From contig NZ_PDZL01000034.1 of assembly GCF_002735705.1 (NCBI RefSeq), positions 1 to 34,586 of the forward strand: a stretch of DNA of 34,586 nucleotides, read 5' to 3'. Origin of the DNA: Janthinobacterium sp. BJB426 (GTDB taxonomy: Bacteria; Pseudomonadota; Gammaproteobacteria; Burkholderiales; Burkholderiaceae_D). Position numbers and translations under genes: made by a program. Of the stretch, positions 23,939-31,990 are shown piece by piece. Positions within the stretch are counted from its first letter, which is position 1. Each line of letters starts with the position of its first letter. Under the pieces are notes generated by a model. The model had not been told where the DNA came from. It worked only from the letters and a program-made list of their open reading frames with translations, and searched no databases.

Positions 23939-24879
23939 GCGGTCTCCACGGTGGGCCAGACGGTTTCCTGGTCGGCGCGCGCCTCGGCGATCAGCCATTC
24001 GCAGAATGCGTGCACGAGGGGCCGCGTTTCCGCCTGGGGCGAGCGCAGCAGATAATAGCAGTGTGGTCCGCGCACGGCGTGTTCGAACACGCGCACCAGG
24101 CGGCCCGAGCGCAGGTCGTCGCCGATCAGGGGGCTGGCGGCAATGGCCACGCCCTGGCCGCTGGCGGCCGCGTCCAAACATAGATAGGTGTGCGAAAAGC
24201 GCGCGCCGCTGTTGCCGCTATTGCCGCTGTAATGCACGCCGCAGCTGTGCAGCCAGCGCGTCCAGTCGATTTCGCCGGGCAGGTGCACTTCCGGCTCGTC
24301 GTGCAGCAGCGGGTAGCGCAGCAGGTCGGCGGGCTGGCGCAGGCTGGCCGCGTTGGCGCGAAAATCGGGGCTACAGACGGCGGAAAACCATTCTTCCATG
24401 AGTAAATCGACTTTGAGGCCCGGATAGCGGCCCGGTCCCAGGCGGATGGCCACGTCCACGCCATCGCGCGCCAGGTCGACCGGGTGCATCGAGGCCAGCA
24501 CGCGCAGTTCGATCTGCGGATAGCGGTCGCGCAGGCGGCCCAGGCGTGGCATCAGCCAGCGCGAGACGAGCGAGCTGGTAGCCGTCACCGTCACCACCTT
24601 GTCGTCGCCCTGGCGCCGCGCCTGCTCGGAGACGTCGGCCAGCTGGTTGAGGATCGGCCCCAGCGAGGCCGCATAGCGCTGCCCGGCATTGGTCAGCACG
24701 ACGCCGCGTGGCAGGCGCTGGAACAGCACGATGCCGAGCCACGCTTCCAGCTGTTTCACGTGGTGGCCGATTGCGCCGGCCGAGACGTGCAATTCTTCTC
24801 CCGCGCGCTGGAAGCCTTCATGGCGGGCGGCCGCCTCGAAGGCGTGCAGGGCGGCGAGTGGGGGCAAGGGACGTGACAT
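23935..24879 (-). CDS. LysR-family transcriptional regulator (GcvA-like)
   Basis: This 314-residue regulator has an N-terminal winged helix-turn-helix (LAALHAFEAAARHEGFQRAG, then AGAIGHHVKQLEAWLG) and a C-terminal substrate-binding-type effector domain. PPLAALHAFEAAARH is typical of the GcvA/AmpR branch. ATG 24879 (MSRPLPPL) fits family N-termini; the frame is open to 24975 but the extra 32 residues match nothing expected. It is divergent from an EamA transporter across 235 bp holding inverted and direct repeats, so it probably regulates that transporter and itself. The effector is unknown. The 114-residue gene is coupled downstream. Confidence 0.92.
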   Translation of the reverse strand: MSRPLPPLAALHAFEAAARHEGFQRAGEELHVSAGAIGHHVKQLEAWLGIVLFQRLPRGVVLTNAGQRYAASLGPILNQLADVSEQARRQGDDKVVTVTATSSLVSRWLMPRLGRLRDRYPQIELRVLASMHPVDLARDGVDVAIRLGPGRYPGLKVDLLMEEWFSAVCSPDFRANAASLRQPADLLRYPLLHDEPEVHLPGEIDWTRWLHSCGVHYSGNSGNSGARFSHTYLCLDAAASGQGVAIAASPLIGDDLRSGRLVRVFEHAVRGPHCYYLLRSPQAETRPLVHAFCEWLIAEARADQETVWPTVETA

Positions 24880-24907
24880 GGCACTCTCAAGAGAATTGAG
24901 CCTCAGT

Positions 24908-24935
24908 AATATTCGGCCTATCCGTGAAGAATATT
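24908..24935. promoter_or_regulatory. candidate LysR operator
   Basis: AATATTC (24908-24914) and GAATATT (24929-24935) are perfect inverted arms, 21 bp centre to centre, or two helical turns. The site is 29 bp upstream of the LysR gene start, between it and the divergent EamA gene. This placement is usual for a LysR autoregulatory site. Binding is inferred. Confidence 0.45.
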
Positions 24936-24946
24936 GGTTTGTTTCA

Positions 24947-25024
24947 TTTTGCGCAAGCGAATATGATGCCGTCACTGCGTGAAGTGACCCGCAATATGAT
25001 TAATGCAGGATTTTTTGCGCAAGC
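24947..25024. repeat. 12-bp direct repeat with palindromic core
   Basis: TTTTGCGCAAGC occurs at 24947-24958 and again at 25013-25024, 66 bp apart; its core TTGCGCAA is palindromic. Related GCGAATATGAT and GCAATATGAT lie between them. The copies flank the middle of the LysR/EamA intergenic space and may be further regulator sites. Confidence 0.4.
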
Positions 25025-25114
25025 ATCCCAAGCCAGGAACGAGACCGCCCGCAGAGGCGCTCCGGACAACCCGCCTTGTTCTTCGTTCTACCCGATTTAT
25101 TGAAGAGGTTTAGC

Positions 25115-26014
25115 ATGTCTGATCGCCGCGCTGTTGCGCTGGTGTTGCTGTCGGCCGCCGGTTTCGGCAGTTCCGCAGTGTTTGCCAAGGCGGCATATGC
25201 GTCCGGGGTCAACCCGTCGACCATGCTGGCCTTGCGTTTCGTCATCGCCGCCATGTTGTTGCTGCCGCTCGTATGGCTCGGTGGCTGGCGCTTGCCGCGC
25301 GGCCGCCTGCTGGCCGGCTACATGCTGATGGGCTTGATGTACACGGCCCAGTCGCAAGGCTATTTCAATGCCCTGATGTATGCCAGCAGTGGCCTGTGCG
25401 GCATGTTGCTGTATGTGTATCCCGTGCTGGTCACCATCCTCGCGCTGGCGCTGGGCTGGGAAAAGCTGGACCGGCGCATGCTCGTGCTGATGGCGCTGGC
25501 CATTGCCGGCATGGCCATCACCCTGGGCGGCAAGCTGCAGGGCCAGCCCATCGGCATCGCGCTGGCATTGATGGCCGCCGGCGTGTATGCCGTGTACATC
25601 CTGTTTGGCAACAGCCTGTCGAAAAGCCGCGAGAATATTCACCCATTGGCCGCCTGCGTGGTGATCCTGGGCACGGCCGGCCTGTCGAACAGCGCGATTG
25701 CCTTGTGGCAAGGCGTGTCCTTGCCGGGCACGGCGACGGGCTGGCTGGCCATTAGCGCCATTGCCTTGTTCTCGACGGCCATCGCGATTGCCGCCTTCTT
25801 TGCCGGCGTGGCGCAAATTGGCGCGGCCAAGGCGTCCATTATTTCCACGTTTGAACCCGTCATCACGATGGCGTTCGGCGTGACCTTGCTGAAGGAATCC
25901 GTGAGCGGCACGCAATTGCTGGGCGGTGCCATGGTGCTGGCCGCCGTCGTCTTGCTGGCGCAGCGTCCCACTGCCAAGCCGGTCTCCATGCCGGCCGTGC
26001 AAGCGAGCGCCTGA
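25115..26014 (+). CDS. EamA-family (DMT) transporter
   Basis: The 299-residue protein is an inner-membrane transporter of the drug/metabolite superfamily with about ten membrane segments in two EamA repeats. The start of each half is visible (AAGFGSSAVFAKAAYASGVNP; later LALMAAGVYAVYILFGNSL), and the second half ends with FEPVITMAFGVTLLKE, a common EamA signature. Substrates of the family include amino acids and metabolites; none can be assigned here. ATG 25115 has AGAGG six bases upstream and is preferred to ATG 25076. It is divergent from the LysR gene and followed by a strong terminator, so it is a single-gene unit likely under that regulator. Confidence 0.92.
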   Translation: MSDRRAVALVLLSAAGFGSSAVFAKAAYASGVNPSTMLALRFVIAAMLLLPLVWLGGWRLPRGRLLAGYMLMGLMYTAQSQGYFNALMYASSGLCGMLLYVYPVLVTILALALGWEKLDRRMLVLMALAIAGMAITLGGKLQGQPIGIALALMAAGVYAVYILFGNSLSKSRENIHPLAACVVILGTAGLSNSAIALWQGVSLPGTATGWLAISAIALFSTAIAIAAFFAGVAQIGAAKASIISTFEPVITMAFGVTLLKESVSGTQLLGGAMVLAAVVLLAQRPTAKPVSMPAVQASA

Positions 26015-26057
26015 CCTTTTTTCCCGAACTGATCGGTTGTATTGATCGGTCTCCTTT

Positions 26058-26094
26058 GCGCCGCGACGGGTTTCCTGTCGCGGCGCTTTTTTTT
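26058..26094 (+). terminator. rho-independent terminator of the EamA gene
   Basis: GCGCCGCGAC (26058-26067) and GTCGCGGCGC (26077-26086) form a perfect 10-bp stem followed by eight T. It insulates the EamA gene from the heme operon. Confidence 0.93.
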
Positions 26095-26113
26095 GACCGC
26101 GCACAAATAACTC

Positions 26114-26141
26114 TTGATTGCGAATGATTCTCATTTATAAT
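26114..26141 (+). promoter_or_regulatory. hmuSTUV promoter with Fur-like box
   Basis: TTGATT (26114-26119) and a perfect TATAAT (26136-26141) are 16 bp apart. Between and partly over them lies GCGAATGATTCTCATTTAT (26120-26138), with palindromic arms AATGA and TCATT. This matches the Fur box style of alternating ATGATT/TCATT half-sites. Fur bound with iron would block RNA polymerase here, so the heme genes should be on only when iron is scarce. Confidence 0.8.
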
Positions 26142-26207
26142 TGATTTCAAGATTCCCTACCACCAGCCAGCCCATGCCAGCCAGTGTTCGCCTTGAAAGG
26201 AGACACC

Positions 26208-27302
26208 GTGACGAGCATGCCCCCTATTTGCAATACCGAGCTGGTCGCCAGCGAATTTGCCCGCCTGCGCCGCGAAAAGAAAGCCCGCCACCGCGACATC
26301 GCCGAGGAACTGGCCATTTCCGAAGGCGAGCTGATCGCCGCGCATGCGGGCCTGTCGCTGGCCGATGGCGCCTTGCTGGGCGCGGAGCGCTTGCAGGCCG
26401 ACTGGCCCGCCATCATCGCCGCGCTGGAGCCGCTGGGCGAAGTCATGGCGCTCACGCGCAACGCTTCGTGCGTGCATGAAAAGACGGGTGTCTATCGAAA
26501 AGCTAGTCACACCAACCACGTGGGCCTGGTGCTCGGCGGCGACATCGACCTGCGCGTGTTTTACCGCCAGTGGGCGCATGGCTTTGCCGTTCGCGAGATG
26601 GGCGAAAAGGAAGTGCAGCGCAGTCTGCAGTTTTTCGATGCCGCCGGCCACGCCGTGCACAAGATTTTCCTCAAGCCGCAAAGCGACCTGGCCGCCTATG
26701 ACGCGCTGGTAACGCGCTTCGCCGACGAGGACCAGGCGGCCGGCATCGCCGTGACGGCAGCGGCGGTGCCGCCGGCCGAACTGCCCGACGCGCAGATCGA
26801 CGTGGCCGGCTTTCGCGCCGCCTGGGCCGACTTGCGCGACACGCATGAATTTTTCACCGTGCTGAAAAAATATTCGGTCTCGCGCCTGCAGGGCCTGCGT
26901 CTGGCCGAGCCGCGCTTCGTGCAGCAGCTCGACAAATCCTGCGTGCTCGACCTGCTCAATAACGCCGCCCTCGAAAAGGTGGCCATCATGGCCTTCGTCG
27001 GCAATGCCGGCATGATCCAGATCCATTCCGGGCCCGTGCACAAGATCGCCGTGATGGGGCCGTGGATCAATGTCCTCGACACGCGCTTCAACCTGCATTT
27101 GCGCGAAGACCATATCGCCAGCGCCTGGGTGGTGAAAAAGCCGACCGTCGACGGCCTGGTGACGTCGGTGGAACTGTTCGACGCCAAGGGCGACACCATT
27201 GTCATGTTCTTTGGCGAACGCAAGCCGGGCGTGCATGAATTGTGCGAATGGCGCAACGTCGTCGAGCGCGTGCTGCAGGAGGGTGAACTATGCGCCGCAT
27301 GA
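26208..27302 (+). CDS. hmuS: hemin-degrading factor HmuS
   Basis: HmuS/HemS/ChuS proteins bind heme in the cytoplasm after import and help deliver or break it down to release iron. The 364-residue protein shows the two-fold repeat of the family (HVGLVLGGDIDLRVFYRQW in the first half; IHSGPVHKIAVMGPWINVLD in the second). The stretch DAAGHAVHKIF contains the likely axial heme His. GTG 26208 is chosen because AAGGAG stands five bases before it; ATG 26184 lacks such a site. It is the first gene after the Fur-like promoter and overlaps hmuT by 13 bp. Confidence 0.94.
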   Translation: MTSMPPICNTELVASEFARLRREKKARHRDIAEELAISEGELIAAHAGLSLADGALLGAERLQADWPAIIAALEPLGEVMALTRNASCVHEKTGVYRKASHTNHVGLVLGGDIDLRVFYRQWAHGFAVREMGEKEVQRSLQFFDAAGHAVHKIFLKPQSDLAAYDALVTRFADEDQAAGIAVTAAAVPPAELPDAQIDVAGFRAAWADLRDTHEFFTVLKKYSVSRLQGLRLAEPRFVQQLDKSCVLDLLNNAALEKVAIMAFVGNAGMIQIHSGPVHKIAVMGPWINVLDTRFNLHLREDHIASAWVVKKPTVDGLVTSVELFDAKGDTIVMFFGERKPGVHELCEWRNVVERVLQEGELCAA

Positions 27303-28228
27303 TCGCCGCCAGCGTGGCGCGCCGCATCGCGCTGAAAAAAATGGGGGCGGGCGCGCTGGCGCTGGCCGCGCCGATGCAGGTGCTGGCGGCAGTGTCCGAC
27401 GCGGCCAAGCCGATGATCAAAGCGCGGCGCATCGTCAGCGTCGGCGGCGCCCTGACGGAAATCGTCTATGCGCTCGAAGCGCAGGGCGAACTGGTGGGCG
27501 TCGATACCACCTCGCTGTATCCGGCCGTGGCGCAACAGCTGCCGCAGGTGGGTTACGCGCGCACCCTGTCGGCCGAGGGCGTGCTGTCGCTGGCGCCCAC
27601 GCAGCTGATCGCCACCGAGGAAGCGGGACCGTCGGCGGTGCTGCGCCAGGTGCGCGACGCGGGCGTGCCGGTGGCGGTGCTGAACGCGAATAACAAGTTC
27701 GAAGGCTTGCTCGAACGGGTGAAACAGGTGGGCCAGATCACGGGACGTGCCGACCCCGCCGCGCGCCTGGCGCAAGCCTTGCAGCAGCAGTGGGACGGCG
27801 CCCTGGGCAAGGTGCGCCAGCGCAGCCAATCACCGGGACAATCAGCCGTGCGCGTGCTGTTCATCCTCGCCCATGCGCCGAACCAGGTGATGGTGGGCGG
27901 GCGCGAGACGGGCGCCGACGCCATGCTCGCGTATGCGGGCGCCGTCAACGTGATGGGCGGGCAGGGTGGATTCGCCGGCTACAAGCCGCTGACGCCCGAA
28001 GCCGTGATCGCCGCGCGGCCCGACATCGTGCTCGTCACGGACCAGGGCTTGAAAGCGTCGGGCGGCGTGGACGGCATCCTGAAACTGCCAGGGCTGGGGC
28101 AGACGCCGGCCGGGCGCAAGCACCGCATCGTGTCGCTGGAAGCCATGCTGCTCTTGGGCTTTGGCCCGCGCATGCCGCAGGCGCTGGCGGAACTCGACAC
28201 CGCGTTTGCCAAAGCCATGACAGCATGA
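27290..28228 (+). CDS. hmuT: heme ABC transporter substrate-binding protein HmuT
   Basis: HmuT carries heme through the periplasm to HmuUV. The 312-residue protein has a twin-Arg-free Sec signal (basic MRRMIAASVARR, hydrophobic run, cleavage near AAPMQVLAA). The mature part is a type III periplasmic binding fold: RIVSVGGALTEIVYAL, VGYARTLSAEG with Y89 as heme-ligand candidate, and later LLGFGPRMPQAL. ATG 27290 has GGAGG about six bases upstream, inside the end of hmuS. Its stop overlaps the hmuU start as ATGA. Confidence 0.94.
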   Translation: MRRMIAASVARRIALKKMGAGALALAAPMQVLAAVSDAAKPMIKARRIVSVGGALTEIVYALEAQGELVGVDTTSLYPAVAQQLPQVGYARTLSAEGVLSLAPTQLIATEEAGPSAVLRQVRDAGVPVAVLNANNKFEGLLERVKQVGQITGRADPAARLAQALQQQWDGALGKVRQRSQSPGQSAVRVLFILAHAPNQVMVGGRETGADAMLAYAGAVNVMGGQGGFAGYKPLTPEAVIAARPDIVLVTDQGLKASGGVDGILKLPGLGQTPAGRKHRIVSLEAMLLLGFGPRMPQALAELDTAFAKAMTA

Positions 28229-29277
28229 ACGTGGCCTCCCTGGTGTCCGTCACGCCCTGGCGCTGGCCACGCTGGGGCGCTGGCGGCTTGCTGGCCGCCG
28301 CACTGGCGTGCGGCTTGCTCATTGCCGTGCAGGCGGGCGCCGTGCCCGTGACGCTGGCCGACTGGCTGGCGCCGTTTCAAGCGGGCGACGAGGCGCTGTC
28401 AGGCGGCGCGTATGTATTGTGGCATATCCGTTTGCCGCGCGCCCTGTTCGCCGCCCTGATCGGCGCCGCGCTGGCGCTGGCCGGCGGCCTGACGCAAGGG
28501 CTGTTTCGCAATCCGCTGGCCGATCCGGGGCTGCTTGGCGTGAGCAGCGGCGCCGCCTGCGCGGGCGCGGCCACCATCGTCTTCGCCGCCAGCCTGCACG
28601 TGGCGCCCGAGCTGCGCGTGTGGCTGTTGCCGGGGGCCGCGTTTGGCGGCGCCATGCTCATTTGCGTGCTGCTCGACAGGGTCGCCCGCTGGGCCACGCC
28701 CGGTTCTATCGTCGGCCTGCTGCTGACGGGCGTGGCGCTGAACGCCATCACGGTGGCCGTCATGGGCCTGTGCATCTACCTGGCCAGCGATGACCAGCTG
28801 CGCACCCTGACTTTCTGGACCCTCGGTTCGCTGTCGGCCGGCAGCTGGCGCCAGGTGGCGGCGTTGCTGGTGGTGCTGGCCGGCGCACTGTGGGCCACGC
28901 GCTTCCTGATGCGCTCATTGAACGCGCTGGCGCTGGGCGAGGCGCAGGCGCTGCACGTGGGCATCGACGTGGGCCGGCTGCGCACGCAGGTGATCGTGCT
29001 GGTGGCCGTGCTGACGGGTTTTGCCGTGGCCTGGTGCGGCGGCATCGGTTTTATTGGTCTGATCGCGCCGCATCTGGTGCGCACCTGGCTGGGGGCCGAC
29101 CAGCGCCGTGTGCTGCCCCTGGCCATGCTGGCCGGCGGCTTGTTGCTGCTGTTGGCCGACACCCTGGCGCGCACGGTCGCCATTCCGGCGGAAGTCCCCG
29201 TCGGCATTTTCACGGCCTTGCTGGGCGGGCCATTTTTCCTGATGCTGTTGCGGCGCTTCCGCCACGGCACCGCTTAG
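28225..29277 (+). CDS. hmuU: heme ABC transporter permease HmuU
   Basis: HmuU is the FecCD/BtuC-type inner-membrane channel for heme. The 350-residue protein has about nine or ten membrane segments. Family marks are LPRALFAALIGAALALAGGLTQGLFRNPLADPGLLGVSSGA split over the second and third segments, and the C-terminal GFIGLIAPHLVR coupling loop with EVPVGIFTALLGGPFF at the end. ATG 28225 overlaps the hmuT stop; a longer open frame to 27790 is shadow over hmuT. It pairs with HmuV, which follows after eight bases. Confidence 0.95.
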   Translation: MNVASLVSVTPWRWPRWGAGGLLAAALACGLLIAVQAGAVPVTLADWLAPFQAGDEALSGGAYVLWHIRLPRALFAALIGAALALAGGLTQGLFRNPLADPGLLGVSSGAACAGAATIVFAASLHVAPELRVWLLPGAAFGGAMLICVLLDRVARWATPGSIVGLLLTGVALNAITVAVMGLCIYLASDDQLRTLTFWTLGSLSAGSWRQVAALLVVLAGALWATRFLMRSLNALALGEAQALHVGIDVGRLRTQVIVLVAVLTGFAVAWCGGIGFIGLIAPHLVRTWLGADQRRVLPLAMLAGGLLLLLADTLARTVAIPAEVPVGIFTALLGGPFFLMLLRRFRHGTA

Positions 29278-29285
29278 AGGTGAAC

Positions 29286-30074
29286 ATGACGCCCCTGCTG
29301 GAACTCTCCTTCGCCACCACCCAACTGGGCCAGCAGTATTTCGGCCCCTTCAATGTGCGGGTGGCGCCGGGCGAGCGCATCGCCATCCTCGGCCCCAGCG
29401 GTGCGGGCAAGTCGACTCTGCTCAAACTGATGGCGCGCGAACTGCAGCCGCAGGCGGGCCAGGTGATGCTTGCCGGCCATCCCCTGGCGCAGTGGCCGCT
29501 GGCCGACCTGGCGCGGTGCCGCGCCGTGCTGCCGCAAGGCTCGAACGTGGCCTTCGGATTGCAGTGCGAGCTGGTGATCGGCCTGGGAAGAGTGGCGCGC
29601 CTGGTCGACCCGCAACTGGGGCAGATCGTGCAGGACGCGGCCGCCCAGGCGCACGCCGGGCATTTGCTGGGGCGCCGCCTGGACACCTTGTCCGGTGGCG
29701 AGCAGGCCAGGGTGCAACTGGCGCGCATCTTCGCGCAGATGTGGGATGTCAAAGATGGCTTGATACTCGTCGACGAACCGCTGGCGGCGCTCGATCCCGG
29801 CCTGCAGTTCGATCTGCTCGATAGCCTGCAGCAGTTTTGCACCGCGCGCGGACACGCCGTCATCGCCATCCTGCACGACATCAATCACGCCTTGCTGGGT
29901 TTTGACCGGCTGCTGCTGGTGCGTTCGGGCCAGCAGGTGGCCGATATCGCCAGCGATGCGGGCGCCGTGCCGGCCCTGGCCGCGCTGTACGGCATCGCCC
30001 TGACGACGGCCACCAGCAGCGATGGCGACGTGTGCGTCATCCCTGCCAGAAGCGCGGTGCGCAGGGCCGCCTGA
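29286..30074 (+). CDS. hmuV: heme ABC transporter ATPase HmuV
   Basis: HmuV hydrolyses ATP on the cytoplasmic face to drive heme import through HmuU. The 262-residue protein has Walker A GPSGAGKST (36-44), signature LSGGEQAR (135-142), Walker B LILVDEP (159-165) and switch His197 in ILHDIN. All catalytic motifs are intact. GAGGTG is a few bases before ATG 29286. It is the last gene of hmuSTUV; a short tandem repeat starts three bases after its stop and a convergent gene follows. No outer-membrane heme receptor gene is present in the window. Confidence 0.95.
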   Translation: MTPLLELSFATTQLGQQYFGPFNVRVAPGERIAILGPSGAGKSTLLKLMARELQPQAGQVMLAGHPLAQWPLADLARCRAVLPQGSNVAFGLQCELVIGLGRVARLVDPQLGQIVQDAAAQAHAGHLLGRRLDTLSGGEQARVQLARIFAQMWDVKDGLILVDEPLAALDPGLQFDLLDSLQQFCTARGHAVIAILHDINHALLGFDRLLLVRSGQQVADIASDAGAVPALAALYGIALTTATSSDGDVCVIPARSAVRRAA

Positions 30075-30076
30075 CC

Positions 30077-30124
30077 GACTCACTTATTCACTCACTTATT
30101 CACTCATTTATTCACTTACTCACC
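30077..30124. repeat. 12-bp tandem repeat, about four copies
   Basis: Three nearly identical 12-bp units (CACTCACTTATT type; 30077-30088, 30089-30100, 30101-30112) are followed by a diverged copy to 30124. The block lies between convergent hmuV and the 144-residue gene and overlaps the stop codon of the latter. Confidence 0.8.
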
Positions 30125-30554
30125 ACACGTCCGCCGCGCGCGGCCGCGCCATCTGGCCGCTACCCAGCAGCCACACCATCAGGGCTTCGGCCTGTTCGCG
30201 CGTGGCCGCCACTTCCTGCAGGATGCCGAAGGCTTTCATGGCGCCGGCTGCCATCGCCTGCAGGCGCGCGCGCTGTTCCGCATCCGCCTCGATCGACACG
30301 AGGCCTCGGCAAAGGGTGGCCAGCGCCACCTTGTTGTGCTTGAGCCACAGGCCGCGCCGCTTGCGGTCGATGTGCGCTTCATCGCGGCGTTCCTCTTCGA
30401 ACAGCATGACGAACGGTACACCGTGGCGTAGCAGGGCGTCCATGTCGTTTTCCCACAGCGGGGCATAGCCGGTGACGGCTGTTTCAGGGCGAAAGCGCAC
30501 GATGGGAAAGTCGCTGACGTCGTGGATGGAAAAGTGTGCGGGATTCGGTTTCAT
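30120..30554 (-). CDS. hypothetical protein linked to the efflux operon
   Basis: This 144-residue protein has no assigned function. It begins MKPNPAHFSIHDVSDFPIVRF and has no signal peptide or membrane segment. FPIVRFRP and GVPFVMLFEEE look like beta strands around TGYAPLWENDMDALLRHG; the C-terminal half is helical and Ala-rich. I recall similar proteins of about this size in Burkholderia-type genomes, function unknown. ATG 30554 overlaps the stop of the outer-membrane efflux gene as ATGA, so it is made with the pump. It may be a cytoplasmic accessory protein; that is inference. Confidence 0.75.
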   Translation of the reverse strand: MKPNPAHFSIHDVSDFPIVRFRPETAVTGYAPLWENDMDALLRHGVPFVMLFEEERRDEAHIDRKRRGLWLKHNKVALATLCRGLVSIEADAEQRARLQAMAAGAMKAFGILQEVAATREQAEALMVWLLGSGQMARPRAADVW

Positions 30555-31990
30555 GGCGTGCTTCCTTGCGAGGTGGTTGAAAAGGCTTGCCAGCCGCCGC
30601 CCAGCGCCTTGTAGACCTGGACCAGCGACAGCGAAGCGGTGGCGCGGCTGTCGACCAGCGCCGCTTCGTTGTTCAATAAGGTGTTTTGCACGTGCAGCAC
30701 GTTGATCAGGTCCGTGCCGCCCTGGCGGTACTGCAGTTCCGCGCTGCCCAACGCGCGGCGTCCCTGTTTGACGGCTTCATCGAGGCTGGCCTGGCGGCGG
30801 GCGTTGGCCTGGTAGCCAGACAGCGCATCTTCCACTTCGTGCCAGGCGGCCAGCACGGTCTGGCGGTAGGCGATGGCCGCTTCCTGCTGCTGCGCCTCGC
30901 GCAATTGCAGATTGCCGCGCAGGCGGCCGCCATCGAACAGGGGCACGCTGAAGCCGGGACCGAAGGCAAAGCGTTTGGCATCCCAGCCGATGTCGGACAG
31001 TTGCATCGCTTGCAGGCCGATGCTGCCCGAGAGCGTGATGCGCGGATAAAAATCGCCTTGCGCCTCGCCGATGGCGGCCGTGGCCGCGTGCAGCTGCGCT
31101 TCGGCGCGGCGGATGTCGGGTCGCCGCTCGGCCAGGCTGCTGGGCACGCCCAGTTGCACTTGCATGGTCATGGCGGGAATGTCCTTGCCCGCCGCCAGCT
31201 CCGCCCGCAAGGCTTGCGGCGGCAGCGCCAGCAAGAGGGCGAGGGCATTGCCGAGGCGCGCTTCGCGCTGCTGCAGCGGCGGCAGGCGCGCTTCGATGGT
31301 GGCCACGTGGGCCGCCGCCTCGGCCTCGTCGAGCTGCGTCGCCGCGCCTTCGCGCAGGCGGATGCGCGTCAGGTTCAATGTATGGCGGGCGATATCGAGC
31401 AGTTGCTGCGTGATGGCCAGGGTCTGCTGCGCGCCGCGCAGCTCGATGTAGTCGCGCGCCGTTTCGGCCAGCACGGCCAGCAGCACGCCGCGCTGCGTTT
31501 CCTGAGCTGCGTCGACGCGCGCGTCTGCCGCTTCCACTTCGCGCCGCACGCGGCCCCACAGGTCCAGCTCCCAGGCCGCATCGAGATTGCTTTGCCACAG
31601 GCTGTAGGCGGCCTGGCCATTGTTGCGCGACGGGTCGCTCAAGCCCTGCTCGCTGTTGCGCGCGCGGCCATAGCTGCCATTCGCGCCCAGGGACAAGCCT
31701 TGCGCGGCGCCGGCCACACCGCGCGCGGCGCGGCTCTGTTCCAGCCGGCTGGCGGCCGTCAGCACGTCGAGGTTGGCGCCGGCGGCGCGTTGCAGCAGTG
31801 ACGACAGGGTGGTATCGCCAAAGCTGTCCCACCAGCGCTGCTCGATGGCGCCATCCTGGCTTGCGGCGAACCGGGCATCTTCCACCTGGCGCCATTGCTG
31901 TCCCAGATCATGGTGCGGGCGCTGGAAATCGGTGCCGACGCTGCCGCAGCCGGCCAGGCCCAGGGCCGTGATAAAGATCAGTGCTTTCAT
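30551..31990 (-). CDS. NodT/OprM-type outer-membrane efflux lipoprotein
   Basis: This 479-residue protein is the outer-membrane channel of a tripartite pump. The N-terminus MKALIFITALGLAGCGS is a lipoprotein signal with lipobox LAGC. The two outer-membrane-efflux repeats are visible (NLDVLTAASRLEQSRA with WELDLWGRVRREVEAAD; then RRPDIRRAEAQLHAATAAIG and FGPGFSVPLFDGGRLRGN). Such proteins form trimeric tubes through the outer membrane and periplasm. ATG 31990 overlaps the adaptor gene stop as ATGA; the frame is open to 33586 but the extra part is shadow over the adaptor and MFS genes. Confidence 0.94.
   Translation of the reverse strand: MKALIFITALGLAGCGSVGTDFQRPHHDLGQQWRQVEDARFAASQDGAIEQRWWDSFGDTTLSSLLQRAAGANLDVLTAASRLEQSRAARGVAGAAQGLSLGANGSYGRARNSEQGLSDPSRNNGQAAYSLWQSNLDAAWELDLWGRVRREVEAADARVDAAQETQRGVLLAVLAETARDYIELRGAQQTLAITQQLLDIARHTLNLTRIRLREGAATQLDEAEAAAHVATIEARLPPLQQREARLGNALALLLALPPQALRAELAAGKDIPAMTMQVQLGVPSSLAERRPDIRRAEAQLHAATAAIGEAQGDFYPRITLSGSIGLQAMQLSDIGWDAKRFAFGPGFSVPLFDGGRLRGNLQLREAQQQEAAIAYRQTVLAAWHEVEDALSGYQANARRQASLDEAVKQGRRALGSAELQYRQGGTDLINVLHVQNTLLNNEAALVDSRATASLSLVQVYKALGGGWQAFSTTSQGSTP

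Noticed and set aside
30077..30124. CRISPR-like array
   Set aside because: Units are 12 bp with no spacers; it is a simple tandem repeat.
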